From CBDEGU01 sp965238045 (GTDB lineage Bacteria > Acidobacteriota > Terriglobia > Bryobacterales > UBA6623): a stretch of 64,000 bases of DNA. The stretch's first letter is position 1. Each line of letters starts with the position of its first letter. The notes beneath the pieces are model-generated. The model was not told the origin of the DNA. It saw only the letters and a program-made list of their open reading frames with translations, and searched no databases. Both the position numbers and the translations under genes were made by a program. Of this stretch, positions 56,100 through 64,000 are shown in pieces. The DNA is taken from contig CBDEGU010000012.1 of the NCBI GenBank assembly GCA_965238045.1, forward strand, positions 2,799,159-2,863,158, read 5' to 3'.

Positions 56100-57212
56100 G
56101 GCGTTGGTGCATGAATCGGTGTAAGCGAGCACGCTAGCGGCGGGGGTGGGGTCCAGTCCATCATAGAGATCGGGGGTAACGTCATGGTCGCAGCGAAGTC
56201 GAGCCGAGTCAACCGCCAGTATAAGAAGAAGTACAGAATCCGGAACTGGAGGGAGTACGAGCGTGGCCTCAGGAGCCGCGGCGACGTCACGATCTGGCTG
56301 AGCGAGGATGCAATTGCCGCGTGGGTACCACCGAAGAACGGTCTTCGCGGAGGCCAGCGGCGGTACTCGAACCTCGCGGTCCGGACCGCGTTGACGCTGC
56401 GGGTCGTCTTCAGCCTGCCGCTCCGCCAGACCGAGGGGTTCCTGGACTCGCTGCTCCGCTTGATGGGCCTCAACCTCAAGGCCCCGGACCACACCACACT
56501 CTCGCGCCGGAACCAAATCGTTGCGGTGCCGCCCCTGACCCGATCCTATGACGGCCCGATCGACTTGATCGTCGATTCCACAGGGCTGAAGATTCTGGGT
56601 TGCGGCGAATGGAACGCGCACAAGCACAAGGCATCAAAGAAACGCCGGGATTGGCGGAAGCTGCACATCGGGGTGGATGCCGAGGGGTTCATTGTGGCGG
56701 CCGAACTCACAGCGAGCAGCCGGGACGACGCCTCCACACTCCCTGCTCTTCTCGACACAATCGAGGTTCCCATCCGGCGTTTCACCGCAGACGGAGCCTA
56801 CGACCACAGGTCAGTCTACGATCAACTCAGCGCGGCCGGTACAGAGAACGTCGTGATTGTGATTCCCCCTCGTCGCTCCGCGGTGTCGGCGGGGCCAACG
56901 GACGGCCCATGGGCGCAGCGTGACACGGCTCTTGAGAGGATTCGCCAGGTCGGGCGACGAGAGTGGCAGAAGGAGTCGGGCTACCGACAGCAGGCGCGCG
57001 TTGAAAACAGCTTCTTCCGATACAAGTCCGTGCTCGGAGGCGGATTGAAGGCGAGGCACGGCAAGGCACAAAGGAGAGAAGTTGCGATCGGGTGTCACAT
57101 CCTCAACCGGATGGCCGAGCTGGGTAGGCCGAAATCCTGCGCTGTGGTGTCCTGAACGAGAAGTTGGAAAAGCGCCCCCACTCGCGCCGCAGTTGAATCA
57201 TGCAACAGCGCC
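56100..57212 (+). mobile_element. IS5-family (IS903-like) insertion sequence, right copy (1113 bp)
   Basis: Inverted copy of 50481-51593, same length and same terminal repeats. Inner flank CCGAATTCG; outer flank GCTTTTTCG does not match any other border. Its left end touches the displaced glucosyltransferase fragment and its right end cuts the gene at 57213-58582. Confidence 0.94.
56184..57155 (+). CDS. IS5-family transposase, right copy
   Basis: Residue-for-residue identical to the left-copy transposase at 50538-51509 (323 residues, Asp131, Asp203, Glu274). Complete and presumably active. Confidence 0.95.
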   Translation: MVAAKSSRVNRQYKKKYRIRNWREYERGLRSRGDVTIWLSEDAIAAWVPPKNGLRGGQRRYSNLAVRTALTLRVVFSLPLRQTEGFLDSLLRLMGLNLKAPDHTTLSRRNQIVAVPPLTRSYDGPIDLIVDSTGLKILGCGEWNAHKHKASKKRRDWRKLHIGVDAEGFIVAAELTASSRDDASTLPALLDTIEVPIRRFTADGAYDHRSVYDQLSAAGTENVVIVIPPRRSAVSAGPTDGPWAQRDTALERIRQVGRREWQKESGYRQQARVENSFFRYKSVLGGGLKARHGKAQRREVAIGCHILNRMAELGRPKSCAVVS

Positions 57213-58582
57213 GCTTTTTCGGGATAACCGGGATTCTTGCCTTCGAGAAACGCCAGCCAGCCCTCGACCGGAACTCGCTCGAGATCCTTGCGGTCCATCG
57301 ACCAGAGGTAGATTTCCAGCAGCCGGTCCTGATGCAGCTTCGGCTGCCAGAGATACCACTCGGGCTTGCCCTTGTACTTGTAGCCGCGCGGGTCGCCGTA
57401 CATCTGCGGCAGCATCTCCTGACCATTGACAACCTTCTTCTGCTCGTAGAACAGGTCCATCTGGCGGCGCAGCACGTCGATGTACTTGGTGTCGCCGGTC
57501 AGCAGATAGGCATTGCTGAAACCGGGAAAGGGGCCGGTGGTGAAGTAGTTGCGGTGGGCGATTTTCTCGATCTCGCCGTCAAAGATGGTGAAATTCCATC
57601 CGTAAGTGCTCTTCCACCATTGACCGTCGAAATTACTTCCCGGCACGCCATCGAGTCCGATCGTGGACGGGATCATTCCGCCGTTTTTTTCCGTGTACCC
57701 GGCCCAGGTATCGACATACCCAAGCAGCCAGTCACGGTATTTATCTTCGTGCGTCAGCATGTAGGCATTCAGGCTGAGGTTGGTCGCCGCCAGATTGAGC
57801 CACGAATCGCCAACGCTGTCTACGTATTCGGTGCAGTGGGCAAGCATCTTGTCGTAGACCGACATCAAATCGATCATCTGGTTGCGGCCGTGGGGACTGT
57901 GGAGAATGTGGAAACGTCCGGGCACGGCATCTCCGACCCAGTCATAGACAGTAGCCTTGTGCATCATCGGCCCCAGGCTGCCGGTCCAGGTGCTGCGAAT
58001 GAGCTTATGTTTCGGGTCGTAGTTGGGCGCGGATGGATCTTCGTTCATGTAGAGCCCGGCGAATCGCTTCATGCGGTTGCGCAGAACCGGGTCGGCGGGG
58101 TCGGAGAGCCCCTGGAACATGAAGCCGCGCATTCCCTCGCCGGTATGAAACCAGTCTGATTGCGAGATGAATTCGTTGGGGTAGGATCCGTTCGCGGAAA
58201 TCTTAGTCTTGACCGTGCGCAGTTCGTTGTATTGCCGCAGGTGGCCTTCGAGCGCTTTCTTGAAGAGCCGCAGAACGGAGTCGGAACCGCCCAGGGCGTG
58301 GAGCAGCGTCCAATTGAAGTAGGTTTCAATGGCGTCGTCGGGACCATCGAGCGTGCCCCAGCGCGGCGTGTGCAGCAGATAGCCGCGCTCATCAATGTAC
58401 TTGGCGGCAAACGCTTCGACTGCCCGGGAATTGGCGCGCAGCAGCTCGCGCTCCATCAGGGCCCAGGCGGGAGGCGGCATGGGCTCGTCGATGACAATCG
58501 CGATGTCCTTGGCTGGCGCGCTTGGCAGCGAAAGACAAAACAGAACGGGCAACACAGCCCAGCGGTATACAGAACGTCGCAT
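57213..58582 (-). pseudogene. Secreted protein of unknown function, 3' end cut off by IS5
   Basis: ATG at 58582 follows GGAGAAA and begins a signal peptide (YRWAVLPVLFCLSLPSAPAK). About 456 codons remain before the IS border. The mature part is rich in Trp/Tyr/His with helix pairs (ETYFNWTLLHALGGSDSVLR, SDWFHTGEGMRGFMFQGLSD, DSWLNLAATNLSLNAYMLTH, GNFDGQWWKS-type segments), which recalls alpha/alpha-toroid polysaccharide lyases or hydrolases, but no family is recognised. Past the border the frame continues into IS sequence to 57095 and gains about 40 foreign residues. Its own end is absent from the window. Confidence 0.75.
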
Positions 58583-58712
58583 TGATTTCTCCTCGCCGGA
58601 CGCGGTGGCATCCGGCCCGGCGGTATTGAGCATAGCTCGCTTGTAAGCCTCAATCGTGATCAGGCTATCCAGAAACTCACTGGAGTCCAGGTGAAAGTCA
58701 AACGTGAAACGA

Positions 58713-58720
58713 CGCCAATC
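58713..58720. repeat. 8-bp target-site duplication, right IS256-type copy, left side
   Basis: CGCCAATC, identical to 60169-60176. Confidence 0.9.
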
Positions 58721-60168
58721 GAGATTGTCCCGAATCTAGTTGAAGGTGGAAGGGCGGCGGTTCTCAAGCCCGGTTCTCTGAGAGAATCGAGCAAACCTTT
58801 CACCACAAAGGAGAACCGCCGTGAAGAAACGATATCACATTCTGGATTCCGCGAAGCAACAGCCAGTCAGCCCCAACGACCTCACCCGCCTGCTCAGCCA
58901 AAACTCCCAACTCATGCTGCCCTTGGTTGAACTGGTCGAGCAGTGCCGCGGAGCCGTCGACGAGGTTATCGACGTCACCGGCCGCGCCGCCATTCAAGCC
59001 GTGCTGGAACTGTCGGCGCAGCAAGTTACCGGTGGAAAACTTTCCCAGCCCGGCAAGAAGCGCCGCGGCGATGTGGTCCGCTGGGGCCGCCAGCCCGGTC
59101 GCGTCAAGCTCAGCAACCGCAAACTGCGCGTCAGCAAACCCAGACTGCGCAAACGCTCCGGCGGCGAGGTCAAAGTGCCCGCTTACGAAGCGATGCAGGA
59201 CGACGAACGCCTCGGCGCGCGCATGCTCGACATTCTGATGAAGGGCGTCTCGACGCGCAACTATGCCGGGGTGATTGGCGCAATGGCCGGCACGGCCGGG
59301 GTGTCGAAATCCGCCGTCAGCCGGGAGGCAGTCGAGGCCGCCGAAAAGAGCATCGACGAAGTGCTCACGCGGCGCCTGGATGAGTTGGATCTGCTGGTGA
59401 TCTACGTGGACGGTTTGATCTTCGCAGATCATGTAGTGCTTGCAGCGGTGGGCGTAGACCGTCAGGGCAACAAACATGTGCTGGGATTGCAGCACGCCGC
59501 CACTGAGAGCACAGCCGCCGCCGAAGACTTGCTGAGGGGCATGGTCGAGCGGGGAGTATCGACGGAGAAAAACAGGCTCTTCGTGCTCGATGGATCGAAG
59601 GCCCTGCGGGCGGCGGTGCGGCGGGTCTTCGGCAAAGTTCCGGTGCAGCGCTGCCGTGCTCACAAGCTGCGCAATGTCGTCGAGCGGCTGCCTAAGGCCG
59701 AGCGCGATCAGGCCAAAGCGGCGATCCGGGCCGCCTGGCGGCTGGGAGCCCAAGATGGACAAGCGCGGCTGGAGAAGCTAGCCCAGTGGTACGAGGGTGA
59801 CTGGCCCGAGGCGGCGGTGAGTTTGCGCGAAGGCATGGAGGAGTGTTTCACCATCAACCGCCTGGGTGCGCCGCCGTCGCTGCATCGCTGCCTGGCGACG
59901 ACGAACATCGTCGAGTCTCCTAACGCCGGGGTGCGGCGGAGAACGCGGCGAGTGACCCGCTGGAAGGACGCGGCCATGGTGTGTCGCTGGGCCACGGCTG
60001 CATTCCTCGATACCGAGAAAAGCTTCCGCAAGATCATGGGTTACAAGGATCTGTGGATGCTCGACGCCATCCTCAATCCGGCCAAGGCCACAGCAGCAAA
60101 GGCTGCCTAGTACAATGCTCTTTTACGCCGCCGCCCTACAAACCCTCAACTACGATTGGGACACTCTC
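58721..60168 (+). mobile_element. IS256-family insertion sequence, right copy (1448 bp)
   Basis: Same orientation, length and terminal repeats as 47566-49013, with its own perfect 8-bp duplication CGCCAATC. It is inserted 138 bp upstream of the start of the truncated gene 57213-58582, separating it from the TTGACA-rich region at 60184-60332. Confidence 0.95.
58821..60110 (+). CDS. IS256-family transposase, right copy
   Basis: A 429-residue DDE transposase identical to that at 47666-48955 except Gln215. Complete, with Asp197, Asp257 and Glu365. Confidence 0.96.
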   Translation: MKKRYHILDSAKQQPVSPNDLTRLLSQNSQLMLPLVELVEQCRGAVDEVIDVTGRAAIQAVLELSAQQVTGGKLSQPGKKRRGDVVRWGRQPGRVKLSNRKLRVSKPRLRKRSGGEVKVPAYEAMQDDERLGARMLDILMKGVSTRNYAGVIGAMAGTAGVSKSAVSREAVEAAEKSIDEVLTRRLDELDLLVIYVDGLIFADHVVLAAVGVDRQGNKHVLGLQHAATESTAAAEDLLRGMVERGVSTEKNRLFVLDGSKALRAAVRRVFGKVPVQRCRAHKLRNVVERLPKAERDQAKAAIRAAWRLGAQDGQARLEKLAQWYEGDWPEAAVSLREGMEECFTINRLGAPPSLHRCLATTNIVESPNAGVRRRTRRVTRWKDAAMVCRWATAAFLDTEKSFRKIMGYKDLWMLDAILNPAKATAAKAA

Positions 60169-60176
60169 CGCCAATC
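60169..60176. repeat. 8-bp target-site duplication, right IS256-type copy, right side
   Basis: CGCCAATC, matching 58713-58720. Confidence 0.9.
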
Positions 60177-60183
60177 CACATCC

Positions 60184-60332
60184 TTGACACCTTACTTGAC
60201 ATAGTTTTCGACACTGAAAAATGTCTGGTAAGTCTATGATATAGCTTGATTTCATTGAATGTCAACACTGTGCCAGCGGCTCAAGTTGGCACGTTGTTTG
60301 ACAACGTTCTTGACTTGATATTTAGATGTCAA
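60184..60332. promoter_or_regulatory. Cluster of TTGACA/TGTCAA words in an AT-rich intergenic region
   Basis: TTGACA at 60184, 60196 and 60298, TGTCAA (the inverse) at 60260 and 60327, and TTGACT at 60310: five perfect hexamers and one near-match in 149 bp. The region lies between the stop of rmuC (60388) and, before the IS256-type insertion, the start of the gene at 58582, so it would be the control region of that gene. They may be operator half-sites as well as -35 boxes. Confidence 0.45.
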
Positions 60333-60387
60333 TGTGGCGTTTCACGCGACTCACCAACGCTCTCTCAAAGCCGGCCGGGAGCCGCGC

Positions 60388-61794
60388 TCACTCAGCGGAG
60401 TCGCCGGTTTCGGGTTCGGCTTGCTCGCTTTCGATCAGGGACGCGGGCTCGCCGTTGTCGATCTCGAGACTCTCGATCTTTTCAAACCGGCTGCTGATCT
60501 TGCGGGCGGAGATGTTGACGCCGCTGACGTCTTCATCGGCTTGGTGAATGTGCTTGGCAAGCTGATCCATGCGGGTTTGAAAACGTCCGAAATCACCCGA
60601 GAGCTTGCTCAGATGATCGCGAATGATGTGGACCTGCTTGCGGGTCGCCTCGTCCTTGAGGACGGCGCGCGCGGTGGTCACGATCGCCATGAGGGTCGTC
60701 GGCGAGGTCATCCAGACCCGTTGCCGGTGGGCGATCTCGACCAGGTCGGGATGGTTGCCATGAATCTCGGCGAACACCGCCTCGGCGGGGATAAACATGA
60801 TCGCGCCGTCGGAGGTCTCCGGCGGGTGAACGTATTTTGATGAGATGTCTTCGATGTGTTTCCGCACGTCACGCGAGAAGGCTGACTGGGCAAGTTTCCG
60901 TTCTTCGGGCGCGAGATTCGGGTTCATCTGGCGGCGGTAGTTGTCGAGCGGAAACTTGGAGTCGACCGGCACATGGCCGGTCGGCGGGGGCAGAAAGAGC
61001 ATGCAGTCGACAACCTTGCCATTGGCGAGCGTGTGCTGCATGGCGTAGTTCGCTTTGGGTAAGAGGTTCTGGACCAAGTCGTGAAGCTGCACTTCGCCGA
61101 ACGCGCCGCGGGAGGTGCGGTCGGCCAGCACCTCTTGCAGACTGACGACATTGGTTGAGAGTTCCGTGATTTTCTTCTGTGCCTCGTCGATCAGCACCAG
61201 CCGCTTGACCACATCGGTAAAAGTCGAGGTCGTTTTCTCGAAACCCTCGGACAAACGTTTCTCGACCTGGCCGCTGATTTCCAGCAGCTTGCGATCGGTC
61301 GACTCGGTCAGTGCCGACATTCTCTTGCCGAGTTCTTCGCTGCTGCGCTTCAGTGCGCCGGCGACTTGTTCCTGAACACGGTCCACGCCTGTTTCGAGCG
61401 TGCCCTGCAAGGTCTTGAGTGCTTCGGAATGACGCTGTTCGAGCACTCGCCGCAACTCACCGAAACTTTCGACGAGGCCGGTTTCGACTTTGTGGATCGC
61501 CTCTTGCTGCTTCTGGCGCGCTTCGGCGAGTTGCTCGGTTAGCTCACGCCGGGAATCGCTTTGGCGCTGGCGCAAGTCCCGGTCGAGCGAACGCACGATT
61601 TCTGTCGTCTCGCGGGCTTGTTTGCCCAAGCGATTCGAGAGAACTTCGGAATGCTTGCCCTGCTCGTCGAGCCGGGCGTCGAGCCGGTCCACCAAGCCGC
61701 CAAGCGCGCGCAGTTTCCTCTGCTGCAGCACGATGCCAAGCAGCACGAGCAGCGTGAGAACGCTCAATAGGATGGTGGCCGGGTTGCTGAGCAT
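60388..61794 (-). CDS. rmuC: DNA recombination protein RmuC
   Basis: A 468-residue protein; the ATG at 61794 (MLSNPATILLS) starts an N-terminal membrane helix (about 6-24). A long coiled coil follows (about 30-200), then the nuclease-like RmuC domain (about 210-410: FGEVQLHDLVQNLLPKANYA, VPVDSKFPLDNYRR, MFIPAEAVFAEIHGN, TTLMAIVTTARAVLKDE). RmuC limits recombination at short inverted repeats in E. coli. It stands alone. Confidence 0.94.
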   Translation of the reverse strand: MLSNPATILLSVLTLLVLLGIVLQQRKLRALGGLVDRLDARLDEQGKHSEVLSNRLGKQARETTEIVRSLDRDLRQRQSDSRRELTEQLAEARQKQQEAIHKVETGLVESFGELRRVLEQRHSEALKTLQGTLETGVDRVQEQVAGALKRSSEELGKRMSALTESTDRKLLEISGQVEKRLSEGFEKTTSTFTDVVKRLVLIDEAQKKITELSTNVVSLQEVLADRTSRGAFGEVQLHDLVQNLLPKANYAMQHTLANGKVVDCMLFLPPPTGHVPVDSKFPLDNYRRQMNPNLAPEERKLAQSAFSRDVRKHIEDISSKYVHPPETSDGAIMFIPAEAVFAEIHGNHPDLVEIAHRQRVWMTSPTTLMAIVTTARAVLKDEATRKQVHIIRDHLSKLSGDFGRFQTRMDQLAKHIHQADEDVSGVNISARKISSRFEKIESLEIDNGEPASLIESEQAEPETGDSAE

Positions 61795-61815
61795 GGACTG
61801 GTTCCAGCGCGGGCG

Positions 61816-61863
61816 GCGCCAACGCCCGGAAGCGCCAACGCCCAGAAGCCCCAACGCCCGGAA
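61816..61863. repeat. Tandem repeat 3 x 16 bp upstream of rmuC
   Basis: Unit GCGCCAACGCCCGGAA, three copies with one and one changes in the second and third, 22 bp ahead of the rmuC start. Confidence 0.85.
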
Positions 61864-61969
61864 ACGGGGAGAGGCGCAACCGCCTTTCCTCAATCAGCAG
61901 TGTCGCATGATCGGAACGTGGATCGTGAGTGTCCCCGCGGTGCGAATGAGCCCGCGCTGGACAGAGAAC

Positions 61970-62845
61970 CTACCAGAGAGAGGTGAGCAGCAGCGCCGAG
62001 AAGACGGTGCTGATTCCCAGCTCGCGGTAGCCGATCGCTCGAAGCGGGGCGATGAGGGCCGCGGGCTGTTGTCTTCTCAGTAGCACGAAGGTGTGCATCG
62101 ACAGGCTTGCCAGAAGGATGAAGGCCAGCTCGGGCTGTGAGGCGAGTAATAGCACCCCGGCCACGAAGCCATGTATAACTTGCCAGAGCAGCGCGGCGCG
62201 CTTCCTTGCATGGGCCGGCGGATGGGCCGACGCGGCCGCCTTCCGCTCCCATCGCGCTTCGATTTCCGAGTGAACGACCAGGACCGACCCGGTGCTGTGG
62301 ACGACGTAGGCGAGCCAGAGCAGCAGTAACCCGGCATCGGGCTGCCGGCCCAGCGCCAGGCAGGGCATGAAGCAAGACGCGCTCAGGCCCATCGAACCGG
62401 CGAGCTGAAGATAAACCGAGCGCTGCCGGTTGTGGAGGGCCGCGTGAATGTACACGGTCGTCAAGACCGTCGCCGCCGCGGCAAGAGCGACGATCCAGGA
62501 AAGCGGCGCCACGGCGAGAAGCCAAAGACCGGTGGTGGCAAGCACGGGCGTGATCAGCCACAGGGTGCGCCGCGCGGTGATGGCTTCCGGCCGTGGTTCG
62601 GTCCATAGCCATCTCTGCCGGCAGAGTGCCAGCAGCGGCTCTCGGGTAAGGAAGACCGCCAGGACCGCTACGGCCGCGGGAATCAGCGCCCAATCCCAGC
62701 CGCGGGTGAGAACCATGGCCGAGACAAACGGGAACAGCAGCATCGCCCACGAACCGTGCTCGCGCGGCAGCAGCAGCCAACGCCGCGACGGCCCGGCCAC
62801 TCTAACGCCGGACGCATTTTTTCGGCCTGCCTGGTGGCGGATCAC
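61970..62845 (-). CDS. YwiC-like integral membrane protein
   Basis: A 291-residue polytopic membrane protein with about eight hydrophobic helices and the family signature LLPREHGSWAMLLFPFVSAM near the N-terminus. YwiC lies beside anaerobic nitrate-respiration genes in Bacillus; its biochemical role is unknown. Here it follows a NapD-like gene by 33 bp, which strengthens the link with nitrate reduction. Confidence 0.85.
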   Translation of the reverse strand: MIRHQAGRKNASGVRVAGPSRRWLLLPREHGSWAMLLFPFVSAMVLTRGWDWALIPAAVAVLAVFLTREPLLALCRQRWLWTEPRPEAITARRTLWLITPVLATTGLWLLAVAPLSWIVALAAAATVLTTVYIHAALHNRQRSVYLQLAGSMGLSASCFMPCLALGRQPDAGLLLLWLAYVVHSTGSVLVVHSEIEARWERKAAASAHPPAHARKRAALLWQVIHGFVAGVLLLASQPELAFILLASLSMHTFVLLRRQQPAALIAPLRAIGYRELGISTVFSALLLTSLW

Positions 62846-62878
62846 TCCTCAAATCTCCTTCGACACAGAGGCCGGGAA

Positions 62879-63205
62879 TCAAATGTGGGCGTGCTCGTCG
62901 TCGTGGCGTGATATGGTCTCGCCGGTCTCGCCGGAATGGGAGACTTCGCACGAACCACGCCCGCCGCCAGCCGGAAAATCCTCATCCGCGGGGGGATAGA
63001 CGACCTGACTGGTCAAGACCCATGGCAGGGCCGCGAGGGCCTCGATCTCCTGACGGCCTTGCGCGACTGTCTGCGTGTCGCTGACCACGAACACGGCGCC
63101 GCCCTCGCACAGCCGGACTTTCGAAAAAGGCAGGCGGGAGACTGCTTTCTTAACGAGATGAACTTTCTCCCGGCGGCAACTCAGAATCAGACCCGAAACA
63201 GGCAT
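62879..63205 (-). CDS. NapD-like chaperone for a Tat-exported reductase
   Basis: A 108-residue protein; the ATG at 63205 (MPVSGLILSCRREK) gives the ferredoxin-like NapD layout: strand, helix (VHLVKKAVSRLP), strand (VRLCEGGAVFVV), helix (AQGRQEIEALAALP), strand (WVLTSQVVYPP). The C-terminal tail is acidic and His-rich. NapD binds the Tat signal of the periplasmic nitrate reductase NapA. The frame continues upstream to 63523 without homology. Similarity is by pattern only, so the call is moderate. Confidence 0.6.
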   Translation of the reverse strand: MPVSGLILSCRREKVHLVKKAVSRLPFSKVRLCEGGAVFVVSDTQTVAQGRQEIEALAALPWVLTSQVVYPPADEDFPAGGGRGSCEVSHSGETGETISRHDDEHAHI

Positions 63206-63664
63206 ACAGCAATTTCTCTTTCGATCACTCACGCCCGCCATCAAAACTTGACTGCGGAATCTTGAGTAGAGCAATTCAGCTTCCACCAGCCGGCGTGCGG
63301 AACCGCTGCCGCGAAGAAACCGGCTCTTGGGGCGGAGGCGAGTCGCATCTAGTTTGTATGGTCGTGAAACAAATATAGTTAGCCACGTAGGAGGCAAGGC
63401 CGCTGACTGCGTGTTCCGTCTGGTTGTGCGCCTGCCCCCAACGCGCATGTGGTGTTTGTCGCCCGTGCGGCGGGCGGCTGACATAGGTCTAAAATCGCGG
63501 GGAGAGAGTTTTGCCCCACCCAATCATGGGACTGGTCCGGCGCGGCCAGAGCGCTTCCCCTGTCTGTCCATGGATCCGCCGCGGCCGGAGGATTGAGTCA
63601 CGAGAAATGCCGGCCCCCTATGCCGCGCTCCAGCACCGGCGGCGGGCGAACCGCTGGGTCGCCC
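63206..63664. other. 459-bp stretch without a gene
   Basis: Between the NapD-like gene and the partial gene at the right edge (both on the minus strand). No plausible protein frame or clear hairpin was seen; frames on either strand are compositionally noise. Confidence 0.45.
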
Positions 63665-64000
63665 CTACTGGCGGGGCGCGGTGAAAAGTTTTCCCGCCGC
63701 TTGAACGACTTCCCGTTTCGCTGGTTCGCGATCCGCTTCGCTCTTCACGTAGGAGCGAAATGCCCGATCGACCAGCAGCCGGGCGTCGGGGCCATAGGTG
63801 CCGAGTTCGGCGTCGATCCAGGCGCCGACGGCAGCGCTGGTTGTCCCGGGGCTGGTTGTCCCGGACTGCAGGAATGCCGCCGCCCTGGACTCCAGCTCGG
63901 GCAGGAAGGTCTCGGCAAAGTGGAGTTTCCTCTCCAGCGACACCAGATCGGAGATCAGATAACAGTAGTCGGGCAACTCGACCCCGATGATCGAAAGCAT
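63665..64000 (-). CDS. Hypothetical protein, possibly partial
   Basis: A 111-codon frame whose ATG is the last triplet of the window, so the protein may begin further right. Helical, Glu/Arg-rich, with SLERKLHFAETFLPELESRA and a Ser/Thr/Gly linker (TTSPGTTSAA). Not recognised. If the nitrate-reductase link of its neighbours holds it could be a NarJ/TorD-type accessory protein, since those are all-helical; this is speculation. Confidence 0.5.
   Translation of the reverse strand: MLSIIGVELPDYCYLISDLVSLERKLHFAETFLPELESRAAAFLQSGTTSPGTTSAAVGAWIDAELGTYGPDARLLVDRAFRSYVKSEADREPAKREVVQAAGKLFTAPRQ

Noticed and set aside
57095..57212. C-terminal tail of the secreted protein as native sequence
   Set aside because: It is the IS5 end; the same tail appears on the glucosyltransferase-like fragment.
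50481..57212. Simple homologous recombination between two pre-existing IS5 copies as the only explanation for the inversion
   Set aside because: Both original insertions should then show target duplications after un-inverting; only one pair matches. Adjacent inversion by transposition, after an earlier deletion, needs fewer assumptions, but recombination is not fully excluded.
47566..60168. IS256 pair as a composite transposon
   Set aside because: Each copy has its own perfect 8-bp duplication (TGGCCGAA and CGCCAATC), so they inserted separately; a composite element would share one outer duplication.
63327..63596. 89-residue plus-strand frame near the right edge
   Set aside because: Composition is noise-like and no start signal or motif supports it.

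Overview
The window is high-GC bacterial DNA from an organism with a Gram-negative envelope (fabZ-lpxA-lpxI lipid A genes, a TonB-type protein, an ABC O-antigen-type exporter). Tat-exported sugar-acid-type enzymes, a sulfatase, pectin and xylan-type enzymes, LpxI instead of LpxH, and a SUF-only Fe-S operon together suggest Acidobacteriota (Bryobacterales/Solibacter-like). That is inference; Planctomycetota or Verrucomicrobiota are less likely alternatives. No rRNA, tRNA or CRISPR array was seen.

Layout. 1-4.8 kb: a catabolic-looking cluster in which two paralogous Tat-exported enolase-superfamily proteins enclose a TauD-type dioxygenase and an atypical DHDPS-family protein. 4.9-6.3 kb: an ECF sigma factor, a small membrane protein and an anchored Spy/CnrX-like protein (candidate envelope-stress switch). 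6.9-16.9 kb: a SUF iron-sulfur operon (sufB-C-D-S-U-T, an Rrf2 regulator, an Mrp-type ATPase lacking its usual CxxC, DUF971), preceded by an unusual protein fused to a DUF59 domain that has lost its cysteine. 16.9-23.6 kb: dipeptidase, lipoprotein-like protein, phosphoesterase, a broken PIG-L deacetylase, an epimerase and an M20 peptidase. 23.6-29.9 kb: fabZ-lpxA-lpxI-(sulfatase)-Gfo/Idh-TonB. 29.9-35.4 kb: tsaE, nnr, a K+ channel, and ergothioneine genes egtD/egtB. 35.7-47 kb: CPBP protease, a Wzm/Wzt-type exporter, transaldolase, oligogalacturonate-lyase-like protein, a Tat-like exported esterase, an aminotransferase and gamma-glutamyltransferase.

47.5-60.2 kb is a rearranged zone and the most interesting part. 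Two identical-protein IS5-family elements (IS903-like, 1113 bp, inverted) bound a 4.5 kb segment. The 9-bp target sequence lies as an inverted pair beside one end of each copy. A membrane glucosyltransferase-like gene is cut at the left element, and its last 59 codons plus stop lie on the opposite strand at the far end of the segment. Un-inverting the segment, and removing a 180-bp inverted piece of transposase DNA, restores one 485-codon frame. Two further genes (a DUF5060 lipoprotein and an unidentified secreted protein) end exactly at the other two IS borders, pointing to an earlier IS-adjacent deletion. Two 1448-bp IS256-family copies with perfect 8-bp target duplications flank the zone.

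60.4-64 kb: rmuC, a YwiC-like membrane protein next to a NapD-like chaperone, and a partial unknown gene.
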